Assembly (NCBI GenBank): GCA_903871335.1
Contig: CAIQGE010000006.1
Location: 1-60,958, forward strand
From: an uncultured Actinomycetes bacterium
Lineage (GTDB): Bacteria; Actinomycetota; Acidimicrobiia; Acidimicrobiales; RAAP-2
Direction: 5' to 3'
Length of the DNA: 60,958 bases
In this document: in pieces, positions 17,742-25,742 of the stretch
Position numbering within the stretch: the stretch's first letter is position 1
Layout: every line of letters begins with the position of its first letter
Program-made: the position numbers and the translations under genes
Notes under the pieces: generated by a model
Databases searched by the model: none
Told to the model about the DNA's origin: nothing
What the model saw: the letters and a program-made list of their open reading frames with translations, nothing else

Positions 17742-18821
17742 TCAGCAGACGTGTCGTTGGCTGACCGTCGCGAACTCGTGGCTCAGTATCTCGAGCTGCT
17801 CCTTGTTGGCCGCCAGGCTCCACGCGGTCGCCGTCGCGGCGGTCTTCGCGGGGGTCACGACGGACGTCGATGAGGCACCCGGTGCGATGGCGTTGATGGA
17901 GAGCTGTAGGGCGTGGGTGTACGCCGAGGACACGACGCCGTGGTAACAGGCCAGAGACGAGCGAGCGGACTTCACGTTTTCCAGCACGTAGTGATACACG
18001 CCCTTCGCGTATCCAGGTACGGGAGAGAAAATGCCATTGCAGGCGTCGAGCGCCGACACCGGAATGGTGGCGCCACTTTCGTCGATGTTGTCGTAGATCC
18101 CATAGCCGTCGAAGGCGAACCCTAGGAGAACGGGCTTCTTAGCCCCAGCGTTGGTGGTGGCGACGGCGGGCGTCGTGGTGCCGGAGAAGTCACTTACCGA
18201 CGTCACCTGGGCGGTGGCGCCCGTCGTGGAGTACGCGACGAGACACGCGGGCATCCCGTGATAGTGGTACTGCCCACCGGGACCAGGGTGTCCGTCACAG
18301 CTGTCGATGAACGAGGCGGTCACCCCCTTGACGGCGACCGAGAAGTTGTCATTCGTGGCGACGGTGGATTTATTGGCTTCGTAGGGGTTGTAGAGCACGC
18401 CGCCATTCAGCAGCACGCCGATGGCGCCCATATTCGTCGTCGTGGTCGAGGAATAGACCGGCGTCTCGGGGATGGTGAACTTGTAGTTCTGGTTCTTGAG
18501 GACGGTCGTGGTGGCGATCACGCTCGCACCCGACGCACTGACGTTGAAGGCATCTTTCGGGACCGCGTAATGGGATGCGGTAAAGACACTCTTGGGCACA
18601 CCACTCGACGCGAAGGTCCAGCTTCCCTTGCCGTAGGTGACCTTCACGTTGCTGGTCCACTTGAGTGACTTGATCGCCGGTAGTTCACCTTGTGCGCTGT
18701 TGGCGTTGACGTGAGTCGACACGGAGTGAAGTACTGCGGCGCTCGAGGCCGCACCGGTAGCGACAACGGGAACGACAAGCGCGATGGCGGGAGCGATGAT
18801 TCGTAGACGAGACAGCAGCAT
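17742..18821 (-). CDS. Secreted YHYH-domain protein
   Basis: The 359-residue protein starts with a clear signal peptide (MLLSRLRIIAPAIALVVPVVATGAASSA). It contains the YHYH-family hallmarks GQYHYHGMP near residue 188 and GVYHYVLEN near residue 277, plus FAFDGYGIYDN and the paired Cys of SFIDSCDGHP and MPAC. YHYH proteins are secreted, probably metal-binding through the His-rich motif, and their function is not established. A region of about 60 residues after the domain is Ala/Thr/Ser-rich. The ATG has GAGGATCA just upstream. A 25-base perfect palindrome lies 24 bases upstream of the start. Confidence 0.85.
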   Translation of the reverse strand: MLLSRLRIIAPAIALVVPVVATGAASSAAVLHSVSTHVNANSAQGELPAIKSLKWTSNVKVTYGKGSWTFASSGVPKSVFTASHYAVPKDAFNVSASGASVIATTTVLKNQNYKFTIPETPVYSSTTTTNMGAIGVLLNGGVLYNPYEANKSTVATNDNFSVAVKGVTASFIDSCDGHPGPGGQYHYHGMPACLVAYSTTGATAQVTSVSDFSGTTTPAVATTNAGAKKPVLLGFAFDGYGIYDNIDESGATIPVSALDACNGIFSPVPGYAKGVYHYVLENVKSARSSLACYHGVVSSAYTHALQLSINAIAPGASSTSVVTPAKTAATATAWSLAANKEQLEILSHEFATVSQRHVC

Positions 18822-18844
18822 TGATCCTCATTCTCTGATGGTCG

Positions 18845-18869
18845 TTTCACGGCTGCGGCAGCCGTGAAA
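18845..18869. promoter_or_regulatory. Perfect 25-base palindrome upstream of the YHYH gene
   Basis: TTTCACGGCTGC, a central G, then the exact complement. It lies in the divergent gap between the YHYH and HAD phosphatase genes, nearer the YHYH start. Neither side has the T-run of a terminator, so an operator is more likely. Confidence 0.6.
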
Positions 18870-18927
18870 AATGCAGGCTAACTCGCGATTCATGAAAAGA
18901 CGTTCGGTGTTTGTTAAATCTTCCATT

Positions 18928-18933
18928 TACACT
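18928..18933 (+). promoter_or_regulatory. Leaderless-type -10 box for the HAD phosphatase gene
   Basis: TACACT ends 5 nt before the GTG at 18939, within an AT-rich stretch. Confidence 0.5.
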
Positions 18934-18938
18934 GAAGC

Positions 18939-19619
18939 GTGCCTCGTACCTCGAACATCGATGTCGTGTTGTTTGACCTCGACGGCACACTCGTAGATTC
19001 CCGACCAGGCATTGTTCGCTGCGCGAACCTGGCGTTAGCCGATCACGGTCTACCGCCGCTTCGCGATGATCAAGTGCCCGGGTTCATCGGGCCTCCCCTT
19101 CGTGACTCCTTTCGTTCGATTGCTCCACCGGAAGAACTTCTTGAGTCGTTGGTCTCGACATATCGACGTCACTACGGCGAAGGAGGGCTGACCGAATTCA
19201 CCGTGTACGACGGGATCGCCGACACTCTGTCCGCACTCGTGGACGACGGTCACGTTTTGGGAGTGGCGACATCGAAAGCGGCCGACTTCGCCCGCATTGT
19301 CCTCGAGCACGGGGCTATCGACGGTCCCTTCCAATTCGTCGCCGGTGCTCACGCTGATGGCACGGGTGCTGACAAGGCCGAGGTCATGCGACGCGCCATG
19401 GCGGGACTTAACGTCTCGTCCCCGTCACGCGTCGTCATGGTTGGTGACCGCATTTTTGACCTCGACGGTGCAAAGTCGACACGAACCCACTTCGCAGTGG
19501 CTGGTTGGGGGTTCAGTATTCCGGGCGAATTCGATCACGAGCCCGCCATCGCCATCTTGGGCCACCCTCACGAACTCATCACCTGGACACCGACGACACC
19601 CCTCGGTCAACCTCATTAG
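18939..19619 (+). CDS. HAD-superfamily phosphatase, phosphoglycolate phosphatase-like
   Basis: This 226-residue protein has HAD motif I DLDGTLVDS near residue 13, a helical C1-type cap, the motif II Thr/Ser in GVATSKAADFA, and motif IV GDRIFDLDGAKS. Its layout matches Gph and PpaX phosphatases of 210-230 residues, which clear phosphoglycolate or pyrophosphate. The substrate is not determined by sequence alone. It begins at a GTG with no Shine-Dalgarno sequence and an apparent leaderless promoter. The next gene starts 39 bases later with its own promoter. Confidence 0.88.
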   Translation: MPRTSNIDVVLFDLDGTLVDSRPGIVRCANLALADHGLPPLRDDQVPGFIGPPLRDSFRSIAPPEELLESLVSTYRRHYGEGGLTEFTVYDGIADTLSALVDDGHVLGVATSKAADFARIVLEHGAIDGPFQFVAGAHADGTGADKAEVMRRAMAGLNVSSPSRVVMVGDRIFDLDGAKSTRTHFAVAGWGFSIPGEFDHEPAIAILGHPHELITWTPTTPLGQPH

Positions 19620-19630
19620 TTCGTAGAACG

Positions 19631-19651
19631 GTATATCGGATTCCGATATAC
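19631..19651. promoter_or_regulatory. Perfect 9-3-9 palindrome overlapping the esterase promoter (candidate operator)
   Basis: GTATATCGG (19631-19639), ATT, CCGATATAC (19643-19651). Its right arm contains most of the -10 hexamer TATACT (19647-19652), which ends 6 nt before the GTG at 19659. A repressor bound here would block initiation of a leaderless transcript. The cognate regulator is not identified in the window. Confidence 0.7.
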
Positions 19652-19658
19652 TTTACCC

Positions 19659-20597
19659 GTGCCGGCACATCATCGACGCGGGCAGAAGCCGATCACTTAC
19701 ACCCGACGTCGGCTGCTCGTCCTGGGAGCAGCGACGGGTGTCGCCGTGGGCGTGAGCGCCGTCATCCGGCCGTTGGAGTCCGCGGCGCATTTCGCGGACG
19801 GTCTGTACAACGAGTGGGCGGGAGACTGCCAGAGTCCCAGTGGAGAACTCGGTTGCACACCACGCGGTACGAACGTGTCGGGTTCCTTCGTCTCAAGGTT
19901 TCGTCGTCGACGGGTCAATTACACGGTCGGGTACCCCGAAGGACACGGGCCGGGTTCGCGCCTCCCCGTCGTTTTCATGTTGCACGGCTTCGGAGGGTCG
20001 AACGGCTCGGTGGGTGGCTATTCGCCCGCACAAGCGGCGTCGCTGAGTACCGGGTTGAAGGGTGCACGACCATTGGCCATTGTGACCATGGACGGGGGCC
20101 AGGGGTACTGGCACCCCCACCCCGCTGACGATCCAATGGGCATGATCGTCCACGAGTTGATTCCGATGCTGCGCCGGTGGGGTCTCGGGCGGGGTCCGGA
20201 CGCGATTGGCGCGATGGGGATCTCCATGGGCGGATACGGCGCCATTGCTCTAGGCGAGAACTACCCCACAATTTTTCGCGCCGTCGCCGCGATCAGTCCA
20301 GCCATCTTTGTGAGTTACGAGCACGTGCACTACGTCAATCCCGGCGCGTACGTGAACGCCGCAGACTTTGCGCGCTACGACGCGGTCACGCACACGGGCA
20401 GCCTCGCCGCGACCCCGCTACGAGTTGCGTCAGGGGACCACGACCCGTTCCATCCTTGGGTGGAGGACTTTCAGCGAGCTCTTCCGGCCCACTCCCCCGC
20501 CACGTTTCTGTATCCCCCGGGCGGGCACGACGAAGACTTCTTTGGTCCTCAAGTAGCGCCGTCAGTGGCGTTCCTCGCCGAGCGCCTTGAGCCCTAA
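19659..20597 (+). CDS. Tat-exported alpha/beta-hydrolase (esterase D/antigen 85-like fold)
   Basis: A 312-residue protein with a twin-arginine type signal (YTRRRLLVLGAATG, residues 14-27) and a mature hydrolase domain. The triad is visible: Ser189 in GISMGGYGA, Asp in ASGDHDPF (260 or 262) and His290 in PPGGHDED. The oxyanion HGFGGS motif follows strand 3. Cys57 and Cys66 could form a disulfide, in keeping with export. The overall fold matches the esterase/putative-lipase group used for acyl or carbohydrate esters. It is controlled by a striking palindrome over its -10 box. The gene cluster to its right (small protein, SDR) does not reveal the substrate. Confidence 0.82.
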   Translation: MPAHHRRGQKPITYTRRRLLVLGAATGVAVGVSAVIRPLESAAHFADGLYNEWAGDCQSPSGELGCTPRGTNVSGSFVSRFRRRRVNYTVGYPEGHGPGSRLPVVFMLHGFGGSNGSVGGYSPAQAASLSTGLKGARPLAIVTMDGGQGYWHPHPADDPMGMIVHELIPMLRRWGLGRGPDAIGAMGISMGGYGAIALGENYPTIFRAVAAISPAIFVSYEHVHYVNPGAYVNAADFARYDAVTHTGSLAATPLRVASGDHDPFHPWVEDFQRALPAHSPATFLYPPGGHDEDFFGPQVAPSVAFLAERLEP

Positions 20598-20624
20598 CCA
20601 GTGACTAGCGTTCGTGGCGACGCT

Positions 20625-20843
20625 ATGACGACCTTCGACGGCACTAACGGTGGTCCCTTTCTGTGGCGTGTTCTGTGGGGATCAATCGCTCGTCCTGGTT
20701 TCACTCAGGAGATCGTCGAGGCGTACGACGTGGACGAAGCACTGCAACTGGCCCACGAGCGTCGCCCCGACCTGTTCCGTCCCCGCGTCGCGTTTCTCGT
20801 TGGCGGACTCCCCACACCATTGGCGGACGCGCCTCAGGCCTGA
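20625..20843 (+). CDS. Small acidic protein of unknown function
   Basis: 72 residues from the ATG at 20625; an in-frame GTG at 20601 would add eight. The protein contains GPFLWRVLWGSI near its start, the helix IVEAYDVDEALQLAHERRPDLF, and a short Gly/Pro-rich tail. No signal or membrane segment is seen. The DVDEALQLAHERRPDL helix is reminiscent of small actinobacterial proteins of unknown role. It lies between the esterase and the SDR gene on the same strand, 27 bases after the esterase stop, and may be read with it. Confidence 0.5.
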   Translation: MTTFDGTNGGPFLWRVLWGSIARPGFTQEIVEAYDVDEALQLAHERRPDLFRPRVAFLVGGLPTPLADAPQA

Positions 20844-20878
20844 GAAGAACGAGCACATCGTGGCGGGCCAGCGTCTTC

Positions 20879-20884
20879 TACAGT
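20879..20884 (+). promoter_or_regulatory. Leaderless-type -10 box for the SDR gene
   Basis: TACAGT ends 7 nt before the ATG at 20892, which supports that ATG over the upstream GTG at 20883. Confidence 0.45.
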
Positions 20885-20891
20885 GGCCTAC

Positions 20892-21659
20892 ATGAGTGAT
20901 CTCTTCAGCGTTCAGGGCAAAGTGGTGTTGGTAACGGGAGGCAGCCGCGGGATTGGCGAGATGATCGCACGCGGATTTGTGGCCGGTGGCGCCAAGGTGT
21001 ACATCTCGTCACGCAAAGCGGACGTGTGCGAAGCGCTCGCGAAGGAATTGAGCGCCGAAGGTACGTGTATTGCGCTGCCCGCGGACCTGTCCAGTGAGGC
21101 GGAGTGCCAGCGGCTCGCGAACGAGATCGCATCTCGTGAAGACCACCTCGACGTGCTCGTGAACAACGCCGGCGCCACGTGGGGTGCCCCCATGGTGGAC
21201 TACGACGAAATTGCCTTCGAGAGAGTCCTGGCTCTCAACGTCAAGGGCGTCTTCCACCTCACCAAGTTTCTGCGACCGCTCCTCGACGCCGCCGCGACGG
21301 CGGACGAGCCGAGCCGAGTCATCAACATAGGTTCCATCGACGGCATCCACGTGCCCGCCTTGGAGACCTACGCCTACTCCGCTTCTAAGGCGGCGGTACA
21401 CCAACTGACGCGTCACATGGCGAAGGCCATGGCGCCCACCATCACCGTGAACGCGATTGCTCCGGGCCCCTTCGAGTCCAAAATGATGAAGGCCACGCTC
21501 GACGCCTTCGGTGATGCCATCGCGCAAGCAGCTCCCCTGAAGCGCATTGGACGCCCCGACGACATGGCGGGTGCGGCGTTGTTCCTCGCGTCGCGCGCGG
21601 GTGCCTACGTGACCGGCGTCATCCTGCCGGTCGACGGTGGAATTGCGACTCTCGCGTAG
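20892..21659 (+). CDS. Short-chain dehydrogenase/reductase (RhlG/FabG-like)
   Basis: A 255-residue classical SDR with the cofactor motif TGGSRGIG (15-22), the NADP-favouring SRK after strand 2, NNAG (91-94), Ser148 in INIGSIDG, and Tyr162-x3-Lys166. The segment ITVNAIAPGPFESKMM and the late VDGG are also family-typical. Members of this type reduce 3-oxoacyl or other ketone groups with NADPH. The substrate cannot be told. It converges on htrA with a 2-base gap. Confidence 0.9.
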   Translation: MSDLFSVQGKVVLVTGGSRGIGEMIARGFVAGGAKVYISSRKADVCEALAKELSAEGTCIALPADLSSEAECQRLANEIASREDHLDVLVNNAGATWGAPMVDYDEIAFERVLALNVKGVFHLTKFLRPLLDAAATADEPSRVINIGSIDGIHVPALETYAYSASKAAVHQLTRHMAKAMAPTITVNAIAPGPFESKMMKATLDAFGDAIAQAAPLKRIGRPDDMAGAALFLASRAGAYVTGVILPVDGGIATLA

Positions 21660-21661
21660 CT

Positions 21662-23008
21662 CTAAAAGGGAGTCTCGCCGAGAGTGGCGGTCAACGTGAG
21701 TTTCTGACCGAAGCGGTTGACCGACATCGTGATCGTGTCGCCGGGCTTTTTGGCGCCGACAATCTTGGTGACTTGAAGTGCCGTCGAAATCGAGTGTCCG
21801 TCGATCGACGTGATCACATCCCCTTGCTGCAGCCCAGCGGTCGCGGCCGCCGAACCCGGGAGAACTTCCGCGACGAGAGCGCCGGTCGTGACGCTCAAGT
21901 TGTTGGCTTGCGCGTTCTTCGGGGTGACGGTGCTGACTTCGACGCCGAGATAGCCGCGTCCCTTCTGGACATTGCTACCGCCCTTGAGCAGTACGGGAAT
22001 CATCGTCTTAATCTTGGCCACCGGAATGGCGAAACCGATGTTCTGGGCGTTCGTCCCATCCGGCAGAGTTCCGGCGACCGCCGTATTCATGCCAATAACG
22101 CGACCTTCGGCGTCGAGAAGCGGACCACCGGAGTTACCGGGGTTGATCGCGGCGTCGGTTTGGATCATGTTGTAGAGCGTTTCGCTGTTCGTGCCATTAC
22201 TCGCGGTGACCTCACGTCCGAGTGCGGACACAATGCCGGCGGTGACCGTGGGGGTGGACGACGAGAGACCGAGAGCATTACCAATCGCCACGACCGAGTC
22301 GCCGGTCACCAACTTGTGCGAGTTACCGAGGGTGACGGTGGGCAGGCCATTGACACCCTGCGCACGAATGAGGGCGATGTCGTCGGTTGGGTCTGTTCCC
22401 ACGAGGATCGCGGGTATGGCTTTCGTGGTGCCGTAGCGAGTGACGGTGATCGTGCCACCGTTGAGGGAGTCGGCGATGACGTGGTTGTTGGTCAAAATGA
22501 GGCCGTTGGACGTCAGGATCATCCCGGTCCCCTGATCCTCCTGGACCGGGGACTTCACGTCAATGGACACGATCGACGGCGCCACTTTCGTGACCAACGA
22601 CGGGATCGACACGTTGCCCGTCAGGAGGGCGGCGGTGGGCGCACCATTGGAACTTGAAATGGAATACGAGTTGTTGCCGCGCGAAGCGAAGTGACCAGCT
22701 AGCGCTCCAACGAGCGCCGCGACCAAGAGCAGGCTGAGTCGTTGACCCCAATTACTCCGAGGAATCGGGCGAGTTGTCACGTCGTGGGCCAGGGGCGCGC
22801 TGGGACGTGGCCAGGTGGGACCGTCGTCGCGATGAGTCGAGGACGCAAAGTCGCCGTCATCGTGCGAGGATGGCGCGACAAAGGCCTCCGGTGCGGTGGC
22901 CGCCGTCGACTCACCGCTGGTTGAGGGTTTGTCCGCGACGCGCCCCCACAGGTCAGCGGCAGGACTGGGGTTGTCGTGAGGTTCCGGGTTCACAGGCTGA
23001 TCCGTCAT
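21662..23008 (-). CDS. HtrA-like membrane-anchored serine protease with PDZ domain
   Basis: This 448-residue protein has a long acidic, Pro/Ser-rich cytoplasmic segment (1-86), a membrane span at about 90-105, a trypsin-like domain, and one PDZ domain at about 350-440. The triad is His176 in LTNNHVIAD, Asp210 in DPTDDIALI and Ser293 in INPGNSGGPLLD. It matches DegP/HtrA-type envelope quality-control proteases of actinobacteria, acting outside the membrane. The ATG is preceded by TAGCAT (23015-23020) 6 nt upstream and no Shine-Dalgarno sequence. It diverges from the Arg-rich protein gene. Confidence 0.93.
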   Translation of the reverse strand: MTDQPVNPEPHDNPSPAADLWGRVADKPSTSGESTAATAPEAFVAPSSHDDGDFASSTHRDDGPTWPRPSAPLAHDVTTRPIPRSNWGQRLSLLLVAALVGALAGHFASRGNNSYSISSSNGAPTAALLTGNVSIPSLVTKVAPSIVSIDVKSPVQEDQGTGMILTSNGLILTNNHVIADSLNGGTITVTRYGTTKAIPAILVGTDPTDDIALIRAQGVNGLPTVTLGNSHKLVTGDSVVAIGNALGLSSSTPTVTAGIVSALGREVTASNGTNSETLYNMIQTDAAINPGNSGGPLLDAEGRVIGMNTAVAGTLPDGTNAQNIGFAIPVAKIKTMIPVLLKGGSNVQKGRGYLGVEVSTVTPKNAQANNLSVTTGALVAEVLPGSAAATAGLQQGDVITSIDGHSISTALQVTKIVGAKKPGDTITMSVNRFGQKLTLTATLGETPF

Positions 23009-23014
23009 GGATTC

Positions 23015-23020
23015 ATGCTA
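23015..23020 (-). promoter_or_regulatory. Leaderless-type -10 box for htrA
   Basis: TAGCAT on the minus strand ends 6 nt before the ATG at 23008. Confidence 0.5.
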
Positions 23021-23095
23021 GGCACGCGACCTAAGAATTGATTGAGAATCGATTGAAATTTTCCCATGGCGGCCAACGGCTAGATTGTTCGGGCT

Positions 23096-24361
23096 ATGTC
23101 CCGACGGATCGATATCGAAATCACCAGCATCAACGGCACCACCGCAACGTGGCGTGCCGCGGGTGCCCGCCAACCTAAGGGCACGCTGGACACCAGCCTG
23201 CTCACGGAGGGCTTCGTCGTGGGCAATGTGTACCGCGCCGAGGTCGAGCAGTACATGGAGGGTGTCGACGTTTTGTCCGTCACACCGCCCAAAACTGCGT
23301 CTCCGCTCGACCCCCGCAACGAGCGCCTCAGCCTCATTGCGCCGGAACCGAAGGGTCCCGACGTACAAGTCATTTACGCCTCCAAAGGCCGCGGTGCTCG
23401 TCGTGACGACGACCGTCGCGGCGGCGACCGCCCGCGCAGCGACCGCCCCCGTGGCGACCGCCCCGATCGCGGTGGCGAACGCAGCGAGCGCAGTTCCAGT
23501 GACCGCAAGCCACGCGAAGGTGGCGGCGACCGATCCGGCCGCGGACCGCGTCCGAGCGGTGACCGCCGAGGTGCTCGTCCGACGGGACCTGCGCAGGCAC
23601 CGGTCGCGACCGTCCACCGCAACGCCCTTCTCGCCACTCTGTCCCCGGAACAACTTCCCGTAGCCGAGCAATTGCTCCGCGGTGGTATGCCGGCTGTGCG
23701 CACGGCAGTCGCCGAACAGAACAAGAACGCCACACAACAGGGACGTCCGACCATTAACGCCGAAGCGATCGATCGCATCGCTGAGGAATTGTTGCCCAAG
23801 ACGAACCTCGCCTTCTGGAAGGACCGCGCCGCGGGCGCCCTTGGAGCGGGCAAAGAACTCCGCTTGCGCGACCTGCGCGCGGTGGTGACGTCTGCCAAAA
23901 CCGTCAATGTTGACGACGAAGCTCGCGCGCAGTTGAAGGAACTCCAGGCGCAACTCACTACTCGTGTCGACGCGTTGCGCACGGAGTGGACGAACAAATT
24001 GGACAAGGCGCTTGCCAACAACGATGTCCTCGAGTCTTTGCGTCTCGCGTCACGCACGCCGGACCCGTCGACGCGCGTGAGCTCAGAGAATGCCACCAAG
24101 ATCGCTCACATGGTGTCAGAAGCCTTGTCCGTCGACACAGCGCCGGCCGTCTGGATCGAGATTGTCAACACCGCCGTGGAGTCCCCGATTCGACGTCTGG
24201 TGAAGCCGGCCGGTATCCCCGCTGACGAGGCGTGTAACGCCCTCGCCGTCAAGAGTGCGGGTTCCATTCCCGAATTCGCGAAGATGCTGGGCATGAAGGT
24301 TCCCCCACCGCCACCGCCCGTTCGCTCTACTCGGCGTCCGAGTCCCTCGCGTCACTCATAG
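23096..24361 (+). CDS. Protein with Arg/Gly/Asp-rich disordered region and helical C-terminal domain, function unknown
   Basis: At 421 residues it is not recognised as a named family. Residues 1-95 form a small beta-rich domain (DIEITSINGTTATWRAAGARQPKGTLDTS). Residues about 97-170 are a low-complexity segment of DRP/GDR/RGG-like units (RGGDRPRSDRPRGDRPDRGGERSE in part). Residues about 175-400 are helical and Ala/Leu-rich, ending in a poly-Pro and basic tail. Such Arg/Gly-rich linkers are common in RNA-binding proteins, so an RNA role is plausible but not shown. The helical part has heptad-like spacing near 275-310 (LKELQAQLTTRVDALRTEW). A TAGATT lies 9 nt upstream of the ATG. Its 3' end overlaps the opposing GNAT gene by 35 bases. 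Confidence 0.7.
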   Translation: MSRRIDIEITSINGTTATWRAAGARQPKGTLDTSLLTEGFVVGNVYRAEVEQYMEGVDVLSVTPPKTASPLDPRNERLSLIAPEPKGPDVQVIYASKGRGARRDDDRRGGDRPRSDRPRGDRPDRGGERSERSSSDRKPREGGGDRSGRGPRPSGDRRGARPTGPAQAPVATVHRNALLATLSPEQLPVAEQLLRGGMPAVRTAVAEQNKNATQQGRPTINAEAIDRIAEELLPKTNLAFWKDRAAGALGAGKELRLRDLRAVVTSAKTVNVDDEARAQLKELQAQLTTRVDALRTEWTNKLDKALANNDVLESLRLASRTPDPSTRVSSENATKIAHMVSEALSVDTAPAVWIEIVNTAVESPIRRLVKPAGIPADEACNALAVKSAGSIPEFAKMLGMKVPPPPPPVRSTRRPSPSRHS

Positions 24362-24776
24362 TAAGTAGACGGGCCTTCCAGCCCGCCTTCTCGTAGATCG
24401 ACTTCATTCCCCTATCGCCGGGAAGCGCCCACGCATCGACCGGGGGGCGGTCGCTTTCCAGGAGTGCCTTCAATAGGGTCGCGCCCCAGCCCTGGCGACG
24501 GTCCTCGGGTCGTACGAAAAGGCCCTGAATGGTCACGGGTGGGCCTGAACTAACGACCGCGAACCCGCGCAGGTCACCGTCGTCGTACGCCGCTGTGAGG
24601 CATCCTCGGGCGACCAGATCTACGAGGGCGGCCTCGTGGTCGCCACTGGTCATCGTGAGTAACTCACGAACAATGGCATTTCCCCCACGATGCGCACGCA
24701 GGTCAGCGAGACCGCTGTTAAAGAGAGTCAACAACTGCGAGTCAACGGTCATCACGACCGCGACGTGTCGCGTCAT
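24327..24776 (-). CDS. GNAT-family N-acetyltransferase
   Basis: A 149-residue GNAT protein. The acetyl-CoA pyrophosphate loop is VRPEDRRQGWGATLLKALLE (about residues 89-108), with the preceding strand TIQGLFV and a later YEKAGWKA typical of motif B. Family members acetylate amines of small molecules, peptides or proteins; the substrate is unknown. Its ATG overlaps the stop of the preceding gene by 4 bp, so it is translated with the two genes before it. The 3' end runs 35 bases into the oppositely oriented Arg-rich protein gene. Confidence 0.85.
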   Translation of the reverse strand: MTRHVAVVMTVDSQLLTLFNSGLADLRAHRGGNAIVRELLTMTSGDHEAALVDLVARGCLTAAYDDGDLRGFAVVSSGPPVTIQGLFVRPEDRRQGWGATLLKALLESDRPPVDAWALPGDRGMKSIYEKAGWKARLLTMSDARDSDAE

Positions 24777-25210
24777 TCCGCCGGGGTCCGCAGTGCGGCC
24801 AGGATCGTTTTGCGACCGCGTGTGGCCGATTCGTAGGCGGCAATCTCGTCGCGCTCCATCGACGTCAGGCCGTCGAGCAGGGGGATAATTTGTGACGCCG
24901 ACAAGTTCTTGTAGTCCGGAATCGCGGTGGGCGTGGGCGGCACGACGACGTTGCTCGTTTCCTCACTCACGTCCGAAGCCACGTGCGTCGGCGTGGGTGA
25001 GGAAAACTGTTGCTTCAACTTTGCTGTCGCTGTCAACACCGTGAATTGACCCACAGCACGTGCCTGGCGTAACTCGCGCGCGACGCGCTCGGAGGTGGGG
25101 CCGGCGGCCTGGAGTGACTCCCCGATGACCTTCTCGCCCAAGTGGACGAGCGAGCCCACCATTTTCTCCGCCGACGTTACGAGGGCACGAAAGTCGGGTG
25201 ACTCAGACAC
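24773..25210 (-). CDS. Actinobacterial small helical protein with lipid-droplet-associated-type C-terminus
   Basis: 145 residues: an N-terminal amphipathic helix (FRALVTSAEKMVGSLVHLGEKVIGESLQAAG), a Ser/Thr/Pro-rich linker, and a C-terminal module (IPDYKNLSASQIIPLLDGL then ERDEIAAYESATRGRKTIL). That C-terminal module recurs in many actinobacterial proteins, including those annotated as lipid-droplet or granule associated. The first half could bind a membrane or a lipid surface. Function is inferred only from this resemblance. It starts at a GTG inside the last 8 bases of the DUF4193 gene and overlaps the GNAT start by 4 bp. Confidence 0.7.
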   Translation of the reverse strand: MSESPDFRALVTSAEKMVGSLVHLGEKVIGESLQAAGPTSERVARELRQARAVGQFTVLTATAKLKQQFSSPTPTHVASDVSEETSNVVVPPTPTAIPDYKNLSASQIIPLLDGLTSMERDEIAAYESATRGRKTILAALRTPAE

Positions 25211-25652
25211 AATCGCGGCACAGCGTGCGGTCCTTGTCAGCCAACTGACTGACCTTCTTCAAGAGGCGACACGATTTGCAACGGAATTCATCGTCTTGCT
25301 TGGGCAGTACCGACTCAACCGGTTCGCCCTTTTCGTCCGTGTCGGGGACGGCGTCTTCGTCATCGTCTACTTCGGTGGTAAGGCGCATCGTCTCAGCGAG
25401 CACTTCGTCGAGAGCCAGTTCAACGTCCTCGTCGAGTGCGAGATCGTCCTCATCGTCGACGACCGCGGGTTCAACGACGACATCGGCAACGACGTCATCG
25501 TCTCCTTCATCGTCAGCGTCCACCACCGCTGTGGTGTCGTCATCGAGCGCATCGGGATCGATGAATTCGTCTGTTTCGGCGTCGTCGCCGTCGAAGCCTT
25601 CGGCGAGATCCTCTTCGTCGAAAACCTCATCCTGATCTAAATTATCTGCCAT
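25203..25652 (-). CDS. DUF4193-family acidic protein with C-terminal zinc ribbon
   Basis: A 149-residue protein, strongly acidic over its first 110 residues (long Asp/Glu runs). It ends in a C-x2-C...C-x2-C ribbon: FRCKSCRLLKKVSQLADKDRTLCRDCV. That layout is the actinobacterial DUF4193 family, whose function is unknown; binding of nucleic acid or of a basic partner is a guess. The ATG has GAAGGA upstream. It is first in an overlapping trio with the helical protein and GNAT genes, so the three are probably co-expressed. A 90-base gap separates it from the ThyX-like gene. Confidence 0.88.
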   Translation of the reverse strand: MADNLDQDEVFDEEDLAEGFDGDDAETDEFIDPDALDDDTTAVVDADDEGDDDVVADVVVEPAVVDDEDDLALDEDVELALDEVLAETMRLTTEVDDDEDAVPDTDEKGEPVESVLPKQDDEFRCKSCRLLKKVSQLADKDRTLCRDCV

Positions 25653-25742
25653 TTCAGTCCTTCGTTAGGCGGTGGCAGCATAGACCGAGATGGAGTCCTT
25701 CACGCCGCTTTAGGGCACAAATGACGACAGACTTATGAAAAA

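Noticed and set aside
17545-17823. 92-residue minus-strand frame between the exporter and YHYH genes
   Set aside because: It overlaps the YHYH C-terminus, has no ribosome-binding site and an Arg/Gly/Pro composition typical of shadows.
21773-22657. 294-residue open frame antisense to htrA
   Set aside because: Arg/Gly/Asp-rich shadow of a protease with a complete catalytic triad on the other strand.
23398-23560. Tandem repeat DNA in the Arg-rich gene taken as a possible CRISPR or satellite
   Set aside because: The units are irregular and follow the reading frame, so the repetition reflects GDRP/RGG-like codons rather than an array.
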